Assembly (NCBI GenBank): GCA_020137815.1
Contig: CM035361.1
Location: 3,320,345 to 3,384,344, forward strand
Length of the DNA stretch: 64,000 bases
Source of the DNA: Hormiphora californensis
Taxonomy: Eukaryota; Ctenophora; Tentaculata; Cydippida; Pleurobrachiidae
Direction of reading: 5' to 3'
Position 1 is the first letter of the stretch. Each line of letters opens with the position of its first letter. A program made the translations under genes and the position numbers. The notes below the pieces were generated by a model. It saw only the letters and a program-made list of their open reading frames with translations, did not search any database and was not told the DNA's origin. Below are positions 11,797 through 29,947 of this stretch, one piece after another.

Positions 11797-13147
11797 CAGG
11801 AAGCGACCGAATATTCGGTTCGGTTCGGTTCGGTTCGGAAATTCGGTGTTTTTTGGGCGGTTCGGTTCGGTTCGGTTCGGTAGGAAATTTTGGCCGAACC
11901 ACCGAATTTTTTGGTAAAAAAATGCCCAGAAATCGGGCTTTTTCATGCAAAATTTTTCAATTATTTCACGAAAATTGTATGGATTTCAATGTCAATTTCG
12001 CCGTATTAACCCTATTTCGAATTGGTGGTGCTATGTGGAAATGATTTCGCTAGTTAGCGGGTTCGATATGGATTGATTTGATACCTGACTTCCCGTCGAA
12101 TCGTGTCCTCATGAGAGGGTCAACAAATTCAGAAAGTGTTTTTTTCAAAAAATTCATGGAGAGCACCGATCAAGGTGTTAAGAATCATTCTCTGAAATTT
12201 TGTAAAAAAGTTTGGAAAATATTTCAAAGTCAATTTTATGGAAAATTTTCTATGTCAATTTTTGCGTACGAATCGTGTTTCGAATCGGTATTGCTAAGCG
12301 GGAGTGATGTTGCTAATTAGTGGGTCCGAGATGGATTATGCTGATACGTGATCCCCCATCAAATCTAATTAGGAAGTTTAGGGGAAACGATTCATGTTTC
12401 AATAAATCCTGCTAATTAGCGAGAGCACTGCCGCATAGCATCACCGATTCGCATCACGATTCGTACGGCAAAATTGACATATAATATTTTTTCCGAAATT
12501 GACTTTGAAATATTTTACAAAGTTTTTTCACAAAATTAAATGTTTCTCTAAATATTCATGGAGAGCATCGATCAAGGTATTGAGAATCATTACCTGAAAT
12601 TTTGTGAAATTTTTTTTGTGAAAAATATTTTAAGTAAATTATGGTATACGAATCGTGTTTCTAATCGACAATGCTAAACGGGAGTGATGTTGGTAATTAG
12701 TGGGTCCGAGATGGATTGTGCTGGTACGTGATCCCCCATCAAATCTAATTAGGAAATTTAGAGAGACACGATTCATGGTTCGTTTAATCCTGCTAATTAG
12801 CAATACCATTCCCGTATAGCATTGCCGATTCGAAACACGATTCGTACGCAAAAATTGACATAGAAAATTTACGATAAAATTGACTTTGAAAATTTTTTCA
12901 CAAAATTGACTTTGAAATTTTTTCAAACATTTTTTAACAAAATTTCAGAGAATGATTCTCGATACCTTGATCGGTGCTCTCCATGACTTTTTAGAGAAAC
13001 GTTTATACAGAAAAAGTTTTGTATGGTTCGGTTCGGTTCGATTACCGAAATTCGGTTCGGTTCGGTTCGGTTCGGTTCGGTAAAAAAGTTTTTCAAATTC
13101 GGTTCGGTTCGGTTCGGTGGAAAAAAACCCGGTTCGGTCGTTTCCTG
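11797..13147. mobile_element. 1351-bp non-autonomous hAT-type element with (GGTTC)n ends
   Basis: Flanked by a perfect 8-bp duplication CTCGTAAC (11789-11796 and 13148-13155). Inverted ends CAGGAAGCGACCGAA and CAGGAAACGACCGAA. Just inside each end lies a GGTTC pentanucleotide array in opposite functional orientation (about 11815-11880 and 13022-13135), which translates as Asn-Arg-Thr-Glu-Pro runs and is not a gene. The interior contains large inverted segments, with 'gaatcgtgtttcgaatcg' and 'gtgggtccgagatgg' recurring. The 8-bp duplication and ends fit hAT. There is no transposase frame. Confidence 0.9.
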
Positions 13148-13504
13148 CTCGTAACACAATTCTACAGTCACAGAGATCTACTGTTTTCAAACATATCTAT
13201 CTCTGAGATTCTCTGATCTCTCTCTCGCAACTCAATCATTCTCTCTCAGAGATCTGCTATCATGGACTATCTCAATCTCTCTCGCAACACAATTCTACCT
13301 TCATAGAGATTTACTATCCTCGAGTATCTCAATTTCACTCGCATTACAACTCTAGTCACATCTCTCTCCAAGTCCATATGGTATGGTGACTAAGTTCTTT
13401 GATATTGTTCACACAAGGTACACATAACACAAGGTGCTACCTCAACACAATGTCCAGGTCCACAAAGTCCACAAAACATACAGTCCTTCCAACACACACA
13501 CAAT

Positions 13505-13815
13505 GAAGGCTGCAGTACATATCCAACCTCCTCAGCACAAGGTAACACAGGACAATCCAACCTCTCTCTGCACAAGGTAACACAGGATCTCCAACCTCCT
13601 CAGCACAAGGTAACACAGGATCTCCAACCTCCTCAGCACAAGGTACCACAGGATCTCCAACCTCCTCAGCACAAGGTACCACAGGATCTCCAACCTTTCT
13701 CTGCACAAGGTAACACAGGACAATCCAACCTCTCTCTGCACAAGGTAACACAGGATCTCCAACCTCCTCAGCACAAGGTACACAGGATAATCCAACCTTC
13801 CTCAGCACAAGGTTC
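13505..13815. repeat. About 30-bp minisatellite
   Basis: Roughly ten copies of a unit like 'cctcagcacaaggtaacaca' plus 'ggatctccaa', with a longer variant carrying 'ctctctgcac'. Because the unit is 30 bp, all minus-strand frames stay open and give Cys-containing peptide repeats (PCAEEVGDPV). No splice sites or homologous protein are evident, so I treat it as non-coding. Confidence 0.85.
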
Positions 13816-14027
13816 CTCTGGACTCATTCCACCTCTCTTCTGAGAGTTCCCAGCACACCCTCTCACATCCTCAGGGCTGCTGCAACCCGTGAATCCCACT
13901 ACAGCACAGGGACCACTTGTACAATTACTAACTGAGTTCTCAGCCACTCCACAACGTAGGAGGTTACATAACTCAGGTTGTTCCTCGCTCTCCCTCAAGA
14001 ACCGAACCAACGTCCCAACAAACCCGG

Positions 14028-14580
14028 GCCCCCCAAAAAAAACCCCGGGGGCCCCCCCCCTTTTTTTTAAAAAATCCCCCCAAAAAAAAAATTTAAAAAA
14101 CCCCCCCCTTTTTTTTTAAAAAAAGGGAAAAAAAAACCCCCCTTTTAAACCCCAAAAAACCCCATTTTCCAAAACGGGTTTCCTGGGGAAAAAAAAAACG
14201 GGCACCACCCCGGGGGGAAAAAAAAAACCCCCCCCCCCCAAACCCTTGAAAATTTAAAAACAAAAAAATTTATTTTCCCAATTTTTAGGGGGGTTTAAAT
14301 TGGGATTTTTTAAACTTTCATCCGCCTTTTTAATTCCCCCAATCGGTTTCCTCCTTTTCGTTTTCAAAAAACCCCATTGGAAAAACCAAAAAAAAAAAAT
14401 TTTAAAAAACCCCCAAACCCCCCAACCCCCCCAAAAGAAAAATTTTCCCTAGTCAAGGGCCCCGGGGGGGCATAAAAATTTTTAAAAAAAGGGTAAAAAA
14501 GGGAAATTTTGGGGTTTTTTTGGCTAGGGGGGGTAAAAAAGTGGAAAAGGGGAGAAAAAAGGAGAGAGAGGAGGAGGAGA
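14028..14580. other. Homopolymer-run stretch, probable sequencing or assembly error
   Basis: Almost every base sits in a run of 2 to 10 identical letters, and A, C, G and T blocks alternate without codon structure. Neither side shows this. It resembles unpolished low-quality consensus more than any biological repeat. Nothing should be annotated in it. Confidence 0.75.
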
Positions 14581-15131
14581 AAAGAGAGTTCCATATTTCC
14601 CAAAAATAAAAAAAACGATAATTATACTGGTTAATTGGGGTTTAAAACATTGGATCCCTGCCTTGATAACGAAAAAAGGGGGGCTAAGAGCTGCCAAACA
14701 CACACTATCTATAAGTTGTATACCCAACACACTGATCTGCACTGTATCTGAAGACGATTGTGCCAAATCTCCTGGATAATTCCAATTTCCATGAACAACG
14801 AGGGAAATCATATATACGACTCTTACTTAAGCGACAATCTGGATTGTAATTCCTGGAAGAATGCAGCTATTTCAGCACTCTCTCTCAATTATAGATGTTC
14901 TCCTATAATTACCACACTGTTTTGCAAATTAGAGCAATGTTTACCTACTACTACACATGCCAAATCACAAGAGATCTATAACAGCTGCAGAAACCTACTA
15001 TAATTTGAACACGATTGAAGACCACAAATTGAAACAACTTATTTCACTATTGAAGACTACTAAAAATTGCTCATTTCTTTTGTGAAGACCACTAATAAGT
15101 TTCTTCTCCGCAAATATACCAGCTGCGCTTA

Positions 15132-16456
15132 TAATCCTTCCAAATCGTGTATAAAATTTGACAAAACATAAAATTTATAGGGGCAATGTGAATCCTTCAC
15201 TAAATGGTGCTACTAGGTCCCCCCTACCACCAAACGGAAGTTTACCAACCAACTCCATGGGGGAGGTCTGCTAATTGACCTTAATTGGTCTTAATAGATT
15301 TATCCCGTATCTTAAGAACATATCTACCCTTAGAAAGGGAGTTGAGAAAAGCCAAGGGCACTAAAGTGGTCAGCGTCCTCGCATTAGTGGGGGTAGGTGC
15401 TGGAATTAAGTCTCTATCTCATATGGTTAATTAGATAATTAGATAATTAGGTATGCGCATAGCCGTTTTCTGACCATATGGCTATAGCCACTTGGGTAAG
15501 GAGTAGATACAAAATCAAGGGCTCTTAAGTGTGTAGCGTCCTCGCATTAGTGGGGGTAGGTGCTGAAATTAAGTCTCTATCTCAACTGGTTAATGAGATA
15601 ATTGGATAATTAGTTTTGCGCATAGCCGTTTTTAGCCATATGGCTATAGCCGTTTAAGATCAGTTTACAGACTTTTCACTGGTGCCATTTTGTAGGCAAT
15701 GGCCAAGTTATGGGGGGTCGAAGTCGGACTTTTAAGCTCTATCTTCAACCGTTTAGCCGTTACTCGGCTATAAAGGTGTTCGAATTCGGGCTTTTTACCG
15801 TTTTTTGCTCATTTTGAGCACCTTTAAAGCCGAATAACGGCTAAACGGCTGAAGTTAGAGCTTAAAAGTCCGACTTCGACCCCCCATAACTTGGCCATTG
15901 CCTACAAAATGGCACCAGTGAAAAGTCTGTAAACTGATCTTAAACGGCTATAGCCATATGGCTAAGAACGGCTATGCGCAAAACTAATTATCCAATTATC
16001 TCATTAACCAGTTGAGATTGAGACTTAATTTTGGCATCTACCCCCACTAATGCGAGGACGCTACACACTTTAGAGTCCTTGATTTTGTCTCTACTCCTTA
16101 CCCAAGTGGCTATAGCCATATGGCCAGAAAACGGCTATGCGCATACCTAATTATCTAATTATCTAATTAACCATATGAGATAGAGACTTAATTCCAGCAC
16201 CTACCCCCACTAATGCGAGGACGCTGACCACTTTGGTGCCCTTGGTTTTTTCTCAACTCCCTTTCTAAGGGTAGATATGTTCTTAAGATACGGGATAAAT
16301 CTATTAAGACCAATTAAGGTCAATTAGCGGACCTCCCCCATGGAGTTGGTTGGTAAACTTCCGTTTGGTGGTAGGGGGGACCTAGTAGCACCATTTAGTG
16401 AAGGATTCACATTGCCCCTATAAATTTTATGTTCAAAGCACGATTTGGAAGGATTA
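15132..16456. mobile_element. 1325-bp foldback element with TTA target duplication
   Basis: The left arm from 15132 is mirrored by the right arm to 16456, with the core 15168-15778 against 15819-16431 almost identical and a 40-nt loop at 15779-15818. Ends are 'taatccttccaaatcgtg' and its complement. TTA flanks both sides (15129-15131, 16457-16459). Each arm contains two direct copies of a roughly 170-bp unit ('agcgtcctcgcattagtggg' and 'catatggctatagcc'). No coding capacity. A 3-bp TTA duplication is typical of PIF/Harbinger elements, so that assignment is inferred from duplication length only. Confidence 0.85.
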
Positions 16457-17694
16457 TTAATGGGTAACTGGTAGACACTACTACACGCTCATCTGCACAT
16501 ATATTAGGCGAACAAAATGGTATGTAATTGCAGGGGAAGTTATAACAGTTAAAAACGAAAGAAAAAGTTATTCATTAACTGATGATCATCTCATTTAATT
16601 AAACTCTTCCATTTCCCCGGCCTGGTCGCTTTCTACCAGATGATATCACATCAATTTCTGTAATTTGGCCACCACCTATAACTCTGTGTAAATTAAAAAC
16701 TACTACAATTCGAGTGTTGTAATTATACGGTTTAGTTCTGTGAAGCATCAACCGTATTGAGTGCTATTATCGCTGCTTGTCACATCCAATAGTCGGACTG
16801 CAACATGGTTCGAGAAATAGCCGCGCTGACGTCGAAAAAAAAAAGAGAAGCATCAACATTCATCTACATACCCCTCTAGGATATAGGGAGCCTTAGATTC
16901 GAATATTACGATCTGTTATAGATGCCGAGGGAATCTATGCGAATACGATGACATAGCACGTGCCCAATCTTATCCCCCCTCTATTCGATCTATCTATCAC
17001 AAGCACGGGTCTCTATAGTCAATAACGTGATCGGTCTATCATATATAACGTTCCTCAAGGACTCTCTGAGCTTTCTCTCTCTCTATCTCTCTCATTCTCT
17101 CTCTATCTCTCTCCCTCCCTCCCTTTCTCATTATCTCTCATCTCATTCTCCTATCGACATATCTCTTATGAGGACTCTAATTATAACAGGTGATCTAACA
17201 ATTATATAGATGGAAGGGAGGGGGCCTTTATTACCCTCGGCCTTGTGATTCAGTTGGTATCGAAGACACCTCACACGCTGGCAAGGGGTAACTTCGTAAC
17301 CAAGTGATTCAGAGAGGAATAAGATTCAATAAATCATATATGTTGTAATAACTTGTCATTATACGGATACTCTGTCAGAGCATTGGCCTGACAGCGGAGC
17401 ACGCGAGAACTGTGGTCAGAGCATTGGCCTGACAGCGGATACTTGTCATTATACGGATCTATAGGTATTTATCAAATATCTTGACCGTATTAAAAGTATT
17501 TTTTGTAGTCAAGCAGTTGACAGACGGCCATGTCAAAAAGCAAATACTGAATCGTGGAAGAGGTATTGAAGAATTAAGTGCAAACAACCAAACAATCTAA
17601 CCAACAATCGGTACGAGTTTACTTTGAAGAAGTAGATTCTCTCTTTCTCCGGCCTCTCTTTCTCTCTCCTATCTCTCTCCTTCTATCTCTCTGA

Positions 17695-17697
<3 letters not shown>

Positions 17698-17768
<71 letters not shown>
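17698..17768. repeat. (CT)n microsatellite
   Basis: About 35 CT dinucleotides. Upstream at 17340-17460 there is a small local duplication of 'cagagcattggcctgacagc' and 'tgtcattatacggat'. Confidence 0.95.
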
Positions 17769-17771
<3 letters not shown>

Positions 17772-18158
17772 CTCTCTCTAACTCTCTTTATCGGACTAGA
17801 GGTGGCAAAAGGCAATACAAATCAACACGTGTATTACTTCAACACGAGAAGTTTTGTGGTCAAAAAGAACCTAATAAATATAGTAATGTGCGGTTTCGAA
17901 GCCTAAATTTAAATAAATCGATTTAATTTCTTTGAGAAGATATGAAACAAAGTTGAATCAGTCTATCAATATTTCATACTTTTGCACTCAAAAGCGTTTA
18001 AAATAATATTTATTTCTGCCCATCACGCGGATTAGTAAAGCTAATCGATCTAAGTTGCAGTTAATCATTATAACTTCCGCACATCTTATGTATGTGTTAC
18101 CCAAAATTCTCGTTAACTATCAATTTGGGGGATAATCTCTGTGTGTGATTCGACTCAC

Positions 18159-25164
<7,006 letters not shown>

Positions 25165-25199
25165 ATTGTACTGGCTGAGATTTGGAGCAAATTAATAAA

Positions 25200-25982
25200 C
25201 AGGGGCTGGTAGTGAGACCGCAGAATCTGCTGTGTGCTCCGCACAAAAGACTAGCAAATTTGAGTGGGTTTTACGGAAAAGATTGCCGAGAGGAGAAGCA
25301 AAATACAAAACGGATTGTCCAAATTTTTTCAATGTGGGATCACAAGACCGTCACCTACAGCCCAGTGAAAATCCCGTGTGAAAAACGAGTTAAGTACAAG
25401 GTTAGCAGGTGATCAAACAGTAAAACAACTTCCCATTTTTCAGTTTTCTCATTTTTGAGAGGGTTATGAGCTTCTTTACCAGACGTCACTCAAAATTGAG
25501 ATAGAAAATCGTAAAAAATCGTAAAGGTGTATCTCAAAAGTGTCCATGCTTTCGATTCCCGGTTTTTTGAAAAAACTCCTAGGGCAACCGTCTAGGGTGC
25601 CAAACCTCGAACAACTTGAAAAACACCCGTTTTTTGAGCGCCGGAGAATTCTGCGTCTCACTCAAAGTCCCGTTGATTAGGAAAATAATTAGGGCAAGTG
25701 AGAGCTGGGGTGTGAGACCGCAGAATGTGTTGATTGTAATTCGTATATTCATATGAATATCTCTCCCACGCGCCTTCTCACGTTAACAACCACATTCTCT
25801 CCTTTTTGAGTTGTAGAACCACACAAGGGGGGGGGGAAGTCTTTGGCCTTTCCTCGAGACGAAGTTGAGCAGAAAAACGGGAGAGGGAAGGGGGACGTGG
25901 CGGAGAAAAGTGAAATGAGAGGCAAGCGGGAATCATCATCTGACGATATATATCTACGCTCTCTCTCTCAAGAGCGAGAGAG

Positions 25983-26023
<41 letters not shown>

Positions 26024-26225
26024 AGAGAGAGCGAGAGTAGATAGAGATGAGAGAGCGAGAGAGAGAGAGAGAGGGTTATTCCGCTTCACCCTATTCTCTT
26101 TTCCCACCGCTCCGTCCTCCTTTCTATTGCTTCTTCCTCCTTTAAAACATATTTTTTTTTTATCTTTGTCCTTTTTTCCGCGCCTCCTTACATTCCTTTG
26201 CTTTTCTCGCTCTATCTCCTTCTTT

Positions 26226-26256
<31 letters not shown>

Positions 26257-27987
26257 TTTCTAGTCCTCGATAAAAAAAAAATCATAAGGCTGGTATAAAA
26301 AGCCTGGAATCTATCTCAATCTCTGATTTTTCAAGCGGTAAACGCTTATTCCTGTTCGTTCCTGAGAGAGAAGCGTGAGAGAGGAGGAGAGGGAGAGAGG
26401 GGAGACGAGAGAGAGAGAGAGATGACAGAAGAGAAGAGAGTGAGAGATGAGATCCGAGATGGAGACGAGCCGATGACTGAAGAGGGGACGAGCGAGAGAG
26501 AGAGAGGAGGATGGGAAGTGAGAGAGGAGAATTGAGAGAGAGAGGGAGAGAGACGAGAGAGAGGAGAGGAGAGAGAGAGTGAGAGAGAGAGAGAAGAGAG
26601 AGGAGAGAGAGAGATGAGAGAGAGGGAGAGGGAGAGGAGAGAGAGGGAGAGAGAGAGAGAGAGAGGCGAGAGAGAGAGAGAGAGATGAGAGGAAGAGAGT
26701 AGAGACGTGAGAGGAGAGAGAGACTGAGAAATGAGAGAGAGACTGAGAAATGAGAGAGAGGACTCATGAGAATGAGAGAGGGTTGGAGACAATGAGAGAA
26801 GGTTGCTGGACAATAAGTGGTACTGGGCCACTTGAGTCCCTTCGGTTATTATACTAACACGGTGCCAACAGTAGTTGGCATCCATTGCACTATTCTCGAT
26901 CCGTTGTGCGATCGATCCGGTGCTGCGCCTCGATCTCACGCCAGGGATTTTTTCAAAAATTGTTGTGACAAACAACAGTAGTGTGTGCTTAGTGGCTATA
27001 CCGTAATCCACCAAACCAAACCAGAGAAGAGAGAGGACTGAGAAAGAGAGGGACTAACGATAAGAAGATTCTAGGTACCGGGGGGGGGGGGGGATATCAC
27101 CTACTGTATAGGACATCCATGCCCCTAAATGCCCTAACTGTCCCAGCTTGAAACAAAAACCACCCCACCCCTGATATGACAGTTAGGGTCATCCTTAACT
27201 GTCTACACCCAAATTTGGGACCACCCCCCTATTTCCGGAAACATGCCACTTTTTTGAGGTTTGGGGAAACATATATACTGCCCACAGACACCCAAAAGGT
27301 GGCTGACCCAACACCTATTTTTCCAGAAAATTTCAAATTTTTGACAGTTAGGGGTCATTCCTCCTAACTGGTCCTTACCCAAATTTTTGGACCCACCCCA
27401 AAAAATAGTTCACCATAACCCCAAATTTCAGGTGATGCCTGACCAAAATCGTGTAGCGTGCAAAAATATTTCACTGTGGTGCCTTAAGGACTCCTAAAAT
27501 CCCAAAATTTTGACCCAACTTTCCAAATTTGACCGTTAGAGGAAAAAATCCTAACTGTCCGGGTCCTTTGGGACCCCTACACCCCCAAAAGTGTGACAGT
27601 CTGGGTCAAGAAGGGACACACCCACCCTAAACAACAATAGATTCTGATACAGCCCCCCCCCCCCCCGTAGGTAGGTAACTAGTATTATAGGTTCTGGGTT
27701 GATCCAGAAAGGTCCTCAAGCTTTATGGCCACCCAGTGTTATACATCTTCTTCTAGAATAAGAGATGAACCACATCACCGGGTGCTGAGAATGTCAACAT
27801 AGCGTCGGCCGGGTATCGGGGGTACTGCGGCAATAGTTATTATCAACCTCTGGGCATCTAACACCCCTCTCTGACTCTGTTTTGTACAGGGCGTTGGTCG
27901 CTCGACTACACAGCCCAACTCAAGCTCATTCTCTTTCTTTATACTTTGGCTGGATCTCAAACTAGAGGAGAGAGACCCCTCTCTCTC

Positions 27988-28019
<32 letters not shown>

Positions 28020-28056
28020 TCTCTCTCTTCTCTCTCTTTCTCTATCTCTCTCTCTC

Positions 28057-28101
<45 letters not shown>

Positions 28102-28187
28102 CTCGATCTCGATCTCTCGATCTCTCGCTCTCTCTCTCGATCTCTCTCTCTCGATCTCTCAACATGATCTTTCTCCCTCGAGAGACT

Positions 28188-28233
<46 letters not shown>

Positions 28234-28241
28234 GAGAGAGT

Positions 28242-28273
<32 letters not shown>

Positions 28274-28988
28274 TAGGCAGATGATGATGAAAGCTTTGAC
28301 TATATTTTCATTTCACAGCCACTGCCCACTGCACTCTCCCAGTTTTGGACAACTCGATCGAGGAAAGGCCAAAGACTCCACCCAATGGTGTGTTTCTACA
28401 CTCAAAAAGGAGGAGAATGTGGTGTTAAAGAGAGGGAGGAGAGAGATTCCTATGAATATACGAATTACAACACATTCTGCGGTCTCACAACCCAGCTCTC
28501 ACTTGCCTAATTAGTCCTAATCACGTGACTTGAGTGAGACCGCCAGAATTCATCCGGCGCTCAAAAAAACGGTGTTTTCAAAGTTTTTTGAGGTCTGCAC
28601 CCTAGACGGTTGCCCTAGGAGTTTCAAAAAACCCGGGGAATCGAAAGAATGGACAATTTTGAGATACACACTTGACGATTTTTTTCGATTTTCTATCTCA
28701 ATTTTGAAGTGACAGTCTGGTAAAGAGCTCTACCCTCTCAAAAATGAAGAAAACTGAAAAATTGAAGTTGTTTACGGTTTTGATCACTGCGAACCTTGTA
28801 ATCAACCGTTTTTCACGGGGATTTCACTGGGCTGTAGGGTGACGGTCTTGTGAATCCCACAGTGAAAAAATTTGGAAAAATTCCGTTTATTTGCTCTCTC
28901 GGCAAGCTTTTCCGTAAAACCCACTCAAATTTGCTAGTCTTTTGTGCGGAGCACACAGCAGATTCTGCGGTCTCACTACCAGCCCCTG
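25200..28988. mobile_element. 3.8 kb element with roughly 0.7 kb inverted repeats
   Basis: The left arm starts 'caggggctggtagtgagacc' at 25200 and is matched in reverse by the right arm ending at 28988. Arms share 'ctgctgtgtgctccgcac', 'gggcaaccgtctagggtgc' and a second internal 'gtgagaccgcagaat' copy. Flanks carry a possible 5-bp duplication ATAAA (25195-25199, 28989-28993). The interior holds degenerate GA/CT microsatellites (about 25970-26075, 26380-26790, 27977-28275) and a 27073-27690 insert bounded by poly-G and poly-C runs with repeated 'ccctaactgtc' phrases. Two short minus-strand frames (27960-27775, 27014-26816) are unrecognised. No transposase is visible, so it appears non-autonomous. 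Confidence 0.85.
27977..28275. repeat. Inverted (CT)n / (GA)n microsatellites
   Basis: CT-rich tract with 'ctcgatct' interruptions to about 28160, then 'gagagactagaagagaga' and a GA tract to 28275. Both are inside the 25200-28988 element and could pair as a large hairpin. Confidence 0.9.
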
Positions 28989-29120
28989 ATAAAACTAATC
29001 GCAAAAATACGATAACGAGGCAACGGAAATGAAAAAAGGAGGCAATGTGTAATGCCTATAATTGTGCATGCATCGCAAGCCTAAAATCACTAAACTTATG
29101 GCTGGAAACCTATTATACAC

Positions 29121-29189
29121 TTGGTGGCATAGACACCGTGTGCGACCAAGATTGAGCGGGGGTCGCGCCAGGTGTCTATATGTCACCAA
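29121..29189. mobile_element. Short palindromic element, TTGGTGAC family, copy 2
   Basis: 69 bp with inverted ends 'ttggtggcatagacacc' and 'ggtgtctatatgtcaccaa'. Perfect 9-bp duplication ATTATACAC at 29112-29120 and 29190-29198. A 9-bp duplication is the length used by Mutator-like elements. That assignment is inference. Confidence 0.85.
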
Positions 29190-29384
29190 ATTATACACAT
29201 GTTGCATAGTACTGCAGGCTACTCCATAAAAACACCAAAACCACATGCTAAATAATTGTTATACTGTCTACATATAAACCACCCCCCCTGCTGATATTTC
29301 CCGCAGTCTACTGTCATGGTATATCAAATAATTCCCTCCCTCTGTTTTCACACCTTTCATAATTCCCGGGGTCGTTTTATAATA

Positions 29385-29545
29385 AATAACCACGGCTAGT
29401 AAAGTGACGAAATTTGATAATCCCCTACGGGGATTATCACACGATATTCCCCTCGTCACTCCGTTCCTCGTGGATATCGTATTGATATACCCACCCTGAC
29501 AGTGTGGTATATCAGATTTCATCCCTCTATAGCCGGGGTTATCTA
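29385..29545. repeat. Small inverted repeat, poorly bounded
   Basis: 'ataaccacggctag' pairs with 'ctatagccggggttat', with a perfect inner palindrome 'gataatcccctacggggattatc'. It may be a decayed foldback element. Confidence 0.45.
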
Positions 29546-29579
29546 TATTGCTAATACTGCGGGCAACACAAGGAAAAGC

Positions 29580-29772
29580 CAAGGAGAGCGAAACGAGCGT
29601 AGAGCAGAGAACGAAGCGGGGGACGCAAGAGACGAGCGGGCTGACTGAGGTGGGGCAAAAAGCAATGCATACGGAAGAACGACGGTTGGGCGCGAGAGGC
29701 GAGCGGGGCCGCGCGGCGGGCGCGCGGGGGGCGGAGGCCGCGTCGGTAGCGCGCGCGCGCGCGCGTCTATAG
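29580..29772. other. Abrupt GC-rich patch
   Basis: Runs from purine-rich 'gagcgaaacgagcg' sequence into 'ggccgcgcggcgggcgcg' and a (GC)n tract ending near 29766, in otherwise AT-leaning DNA. CpG is frequent. No promoter-linked exon follows on either strand. It may be a local CpG-rich repeat, a base-calling problem in a GA microsatellite, or foreign sequence. Confidence 0.5.
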
Positions 29773-29879
29773 AGGAAGTAGAAGAGGAGAGAGAAGGAGA
29801 GAGAGACGAGAGAGCGAGAGAGGATAAATCTATCGCACGATACCTCTCTAGCGATCTCTTCTCTCTCTCTCTTCTCTAT

Positions 29880-29886
29880 CTCTCAT

Positions 29887-29943
<57 letters not shown>
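29880..29943. repeat. (CT)n microsatellite
   Basis: CT dinucleotide tract, preceded by degenerate 'tctcttctctatctctcat' sequence. On the minus strand a possible signal-peptide-like ORF start (ATG at 30069, MEKLERLSVLLLFFLYLLIT) precedes it and runs into the GA repeat. Without a good donor I do not call it a gene. Confidence 0.9.

Positions 29944-29947
<4 letters not shown>

Larger units (their letters stand above)
7603..18158. other. Gene-poor, repeat-filled stretch
   Basis: No exon chain with matched phases was found here. Between the annotated repeats the sequence is AT-rich and stop-dense. Two adjacent minus-strand fragments (about 9420-9284 and 9240-9093) read as hydrophilic peptide with phrases such as SKKGKWLTYFETGESRGPRY and GYRGRRPCRVDDSVDYNLLY. 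They have stops and no clean splice sites, so they are at best pseudogene pieces caught between two minisatellites. Confidence 0.5.

Noticed and set aside
11729-13216. Overlapping frames encoding NRTEPNRTEP or SVRFGSVR repeats
   Set aside because: They are translations of the GGTTC pentanucleotide arrays inside the hAT-type element, open in several frames on both strands.
13437-14010. Cysteine-containing repeat protein on the minus strand
   Set aside because: The 30-bp unit leaves all three frames open. No start, splice site or known domain supports coding, and it runs into the low-quality stretch.
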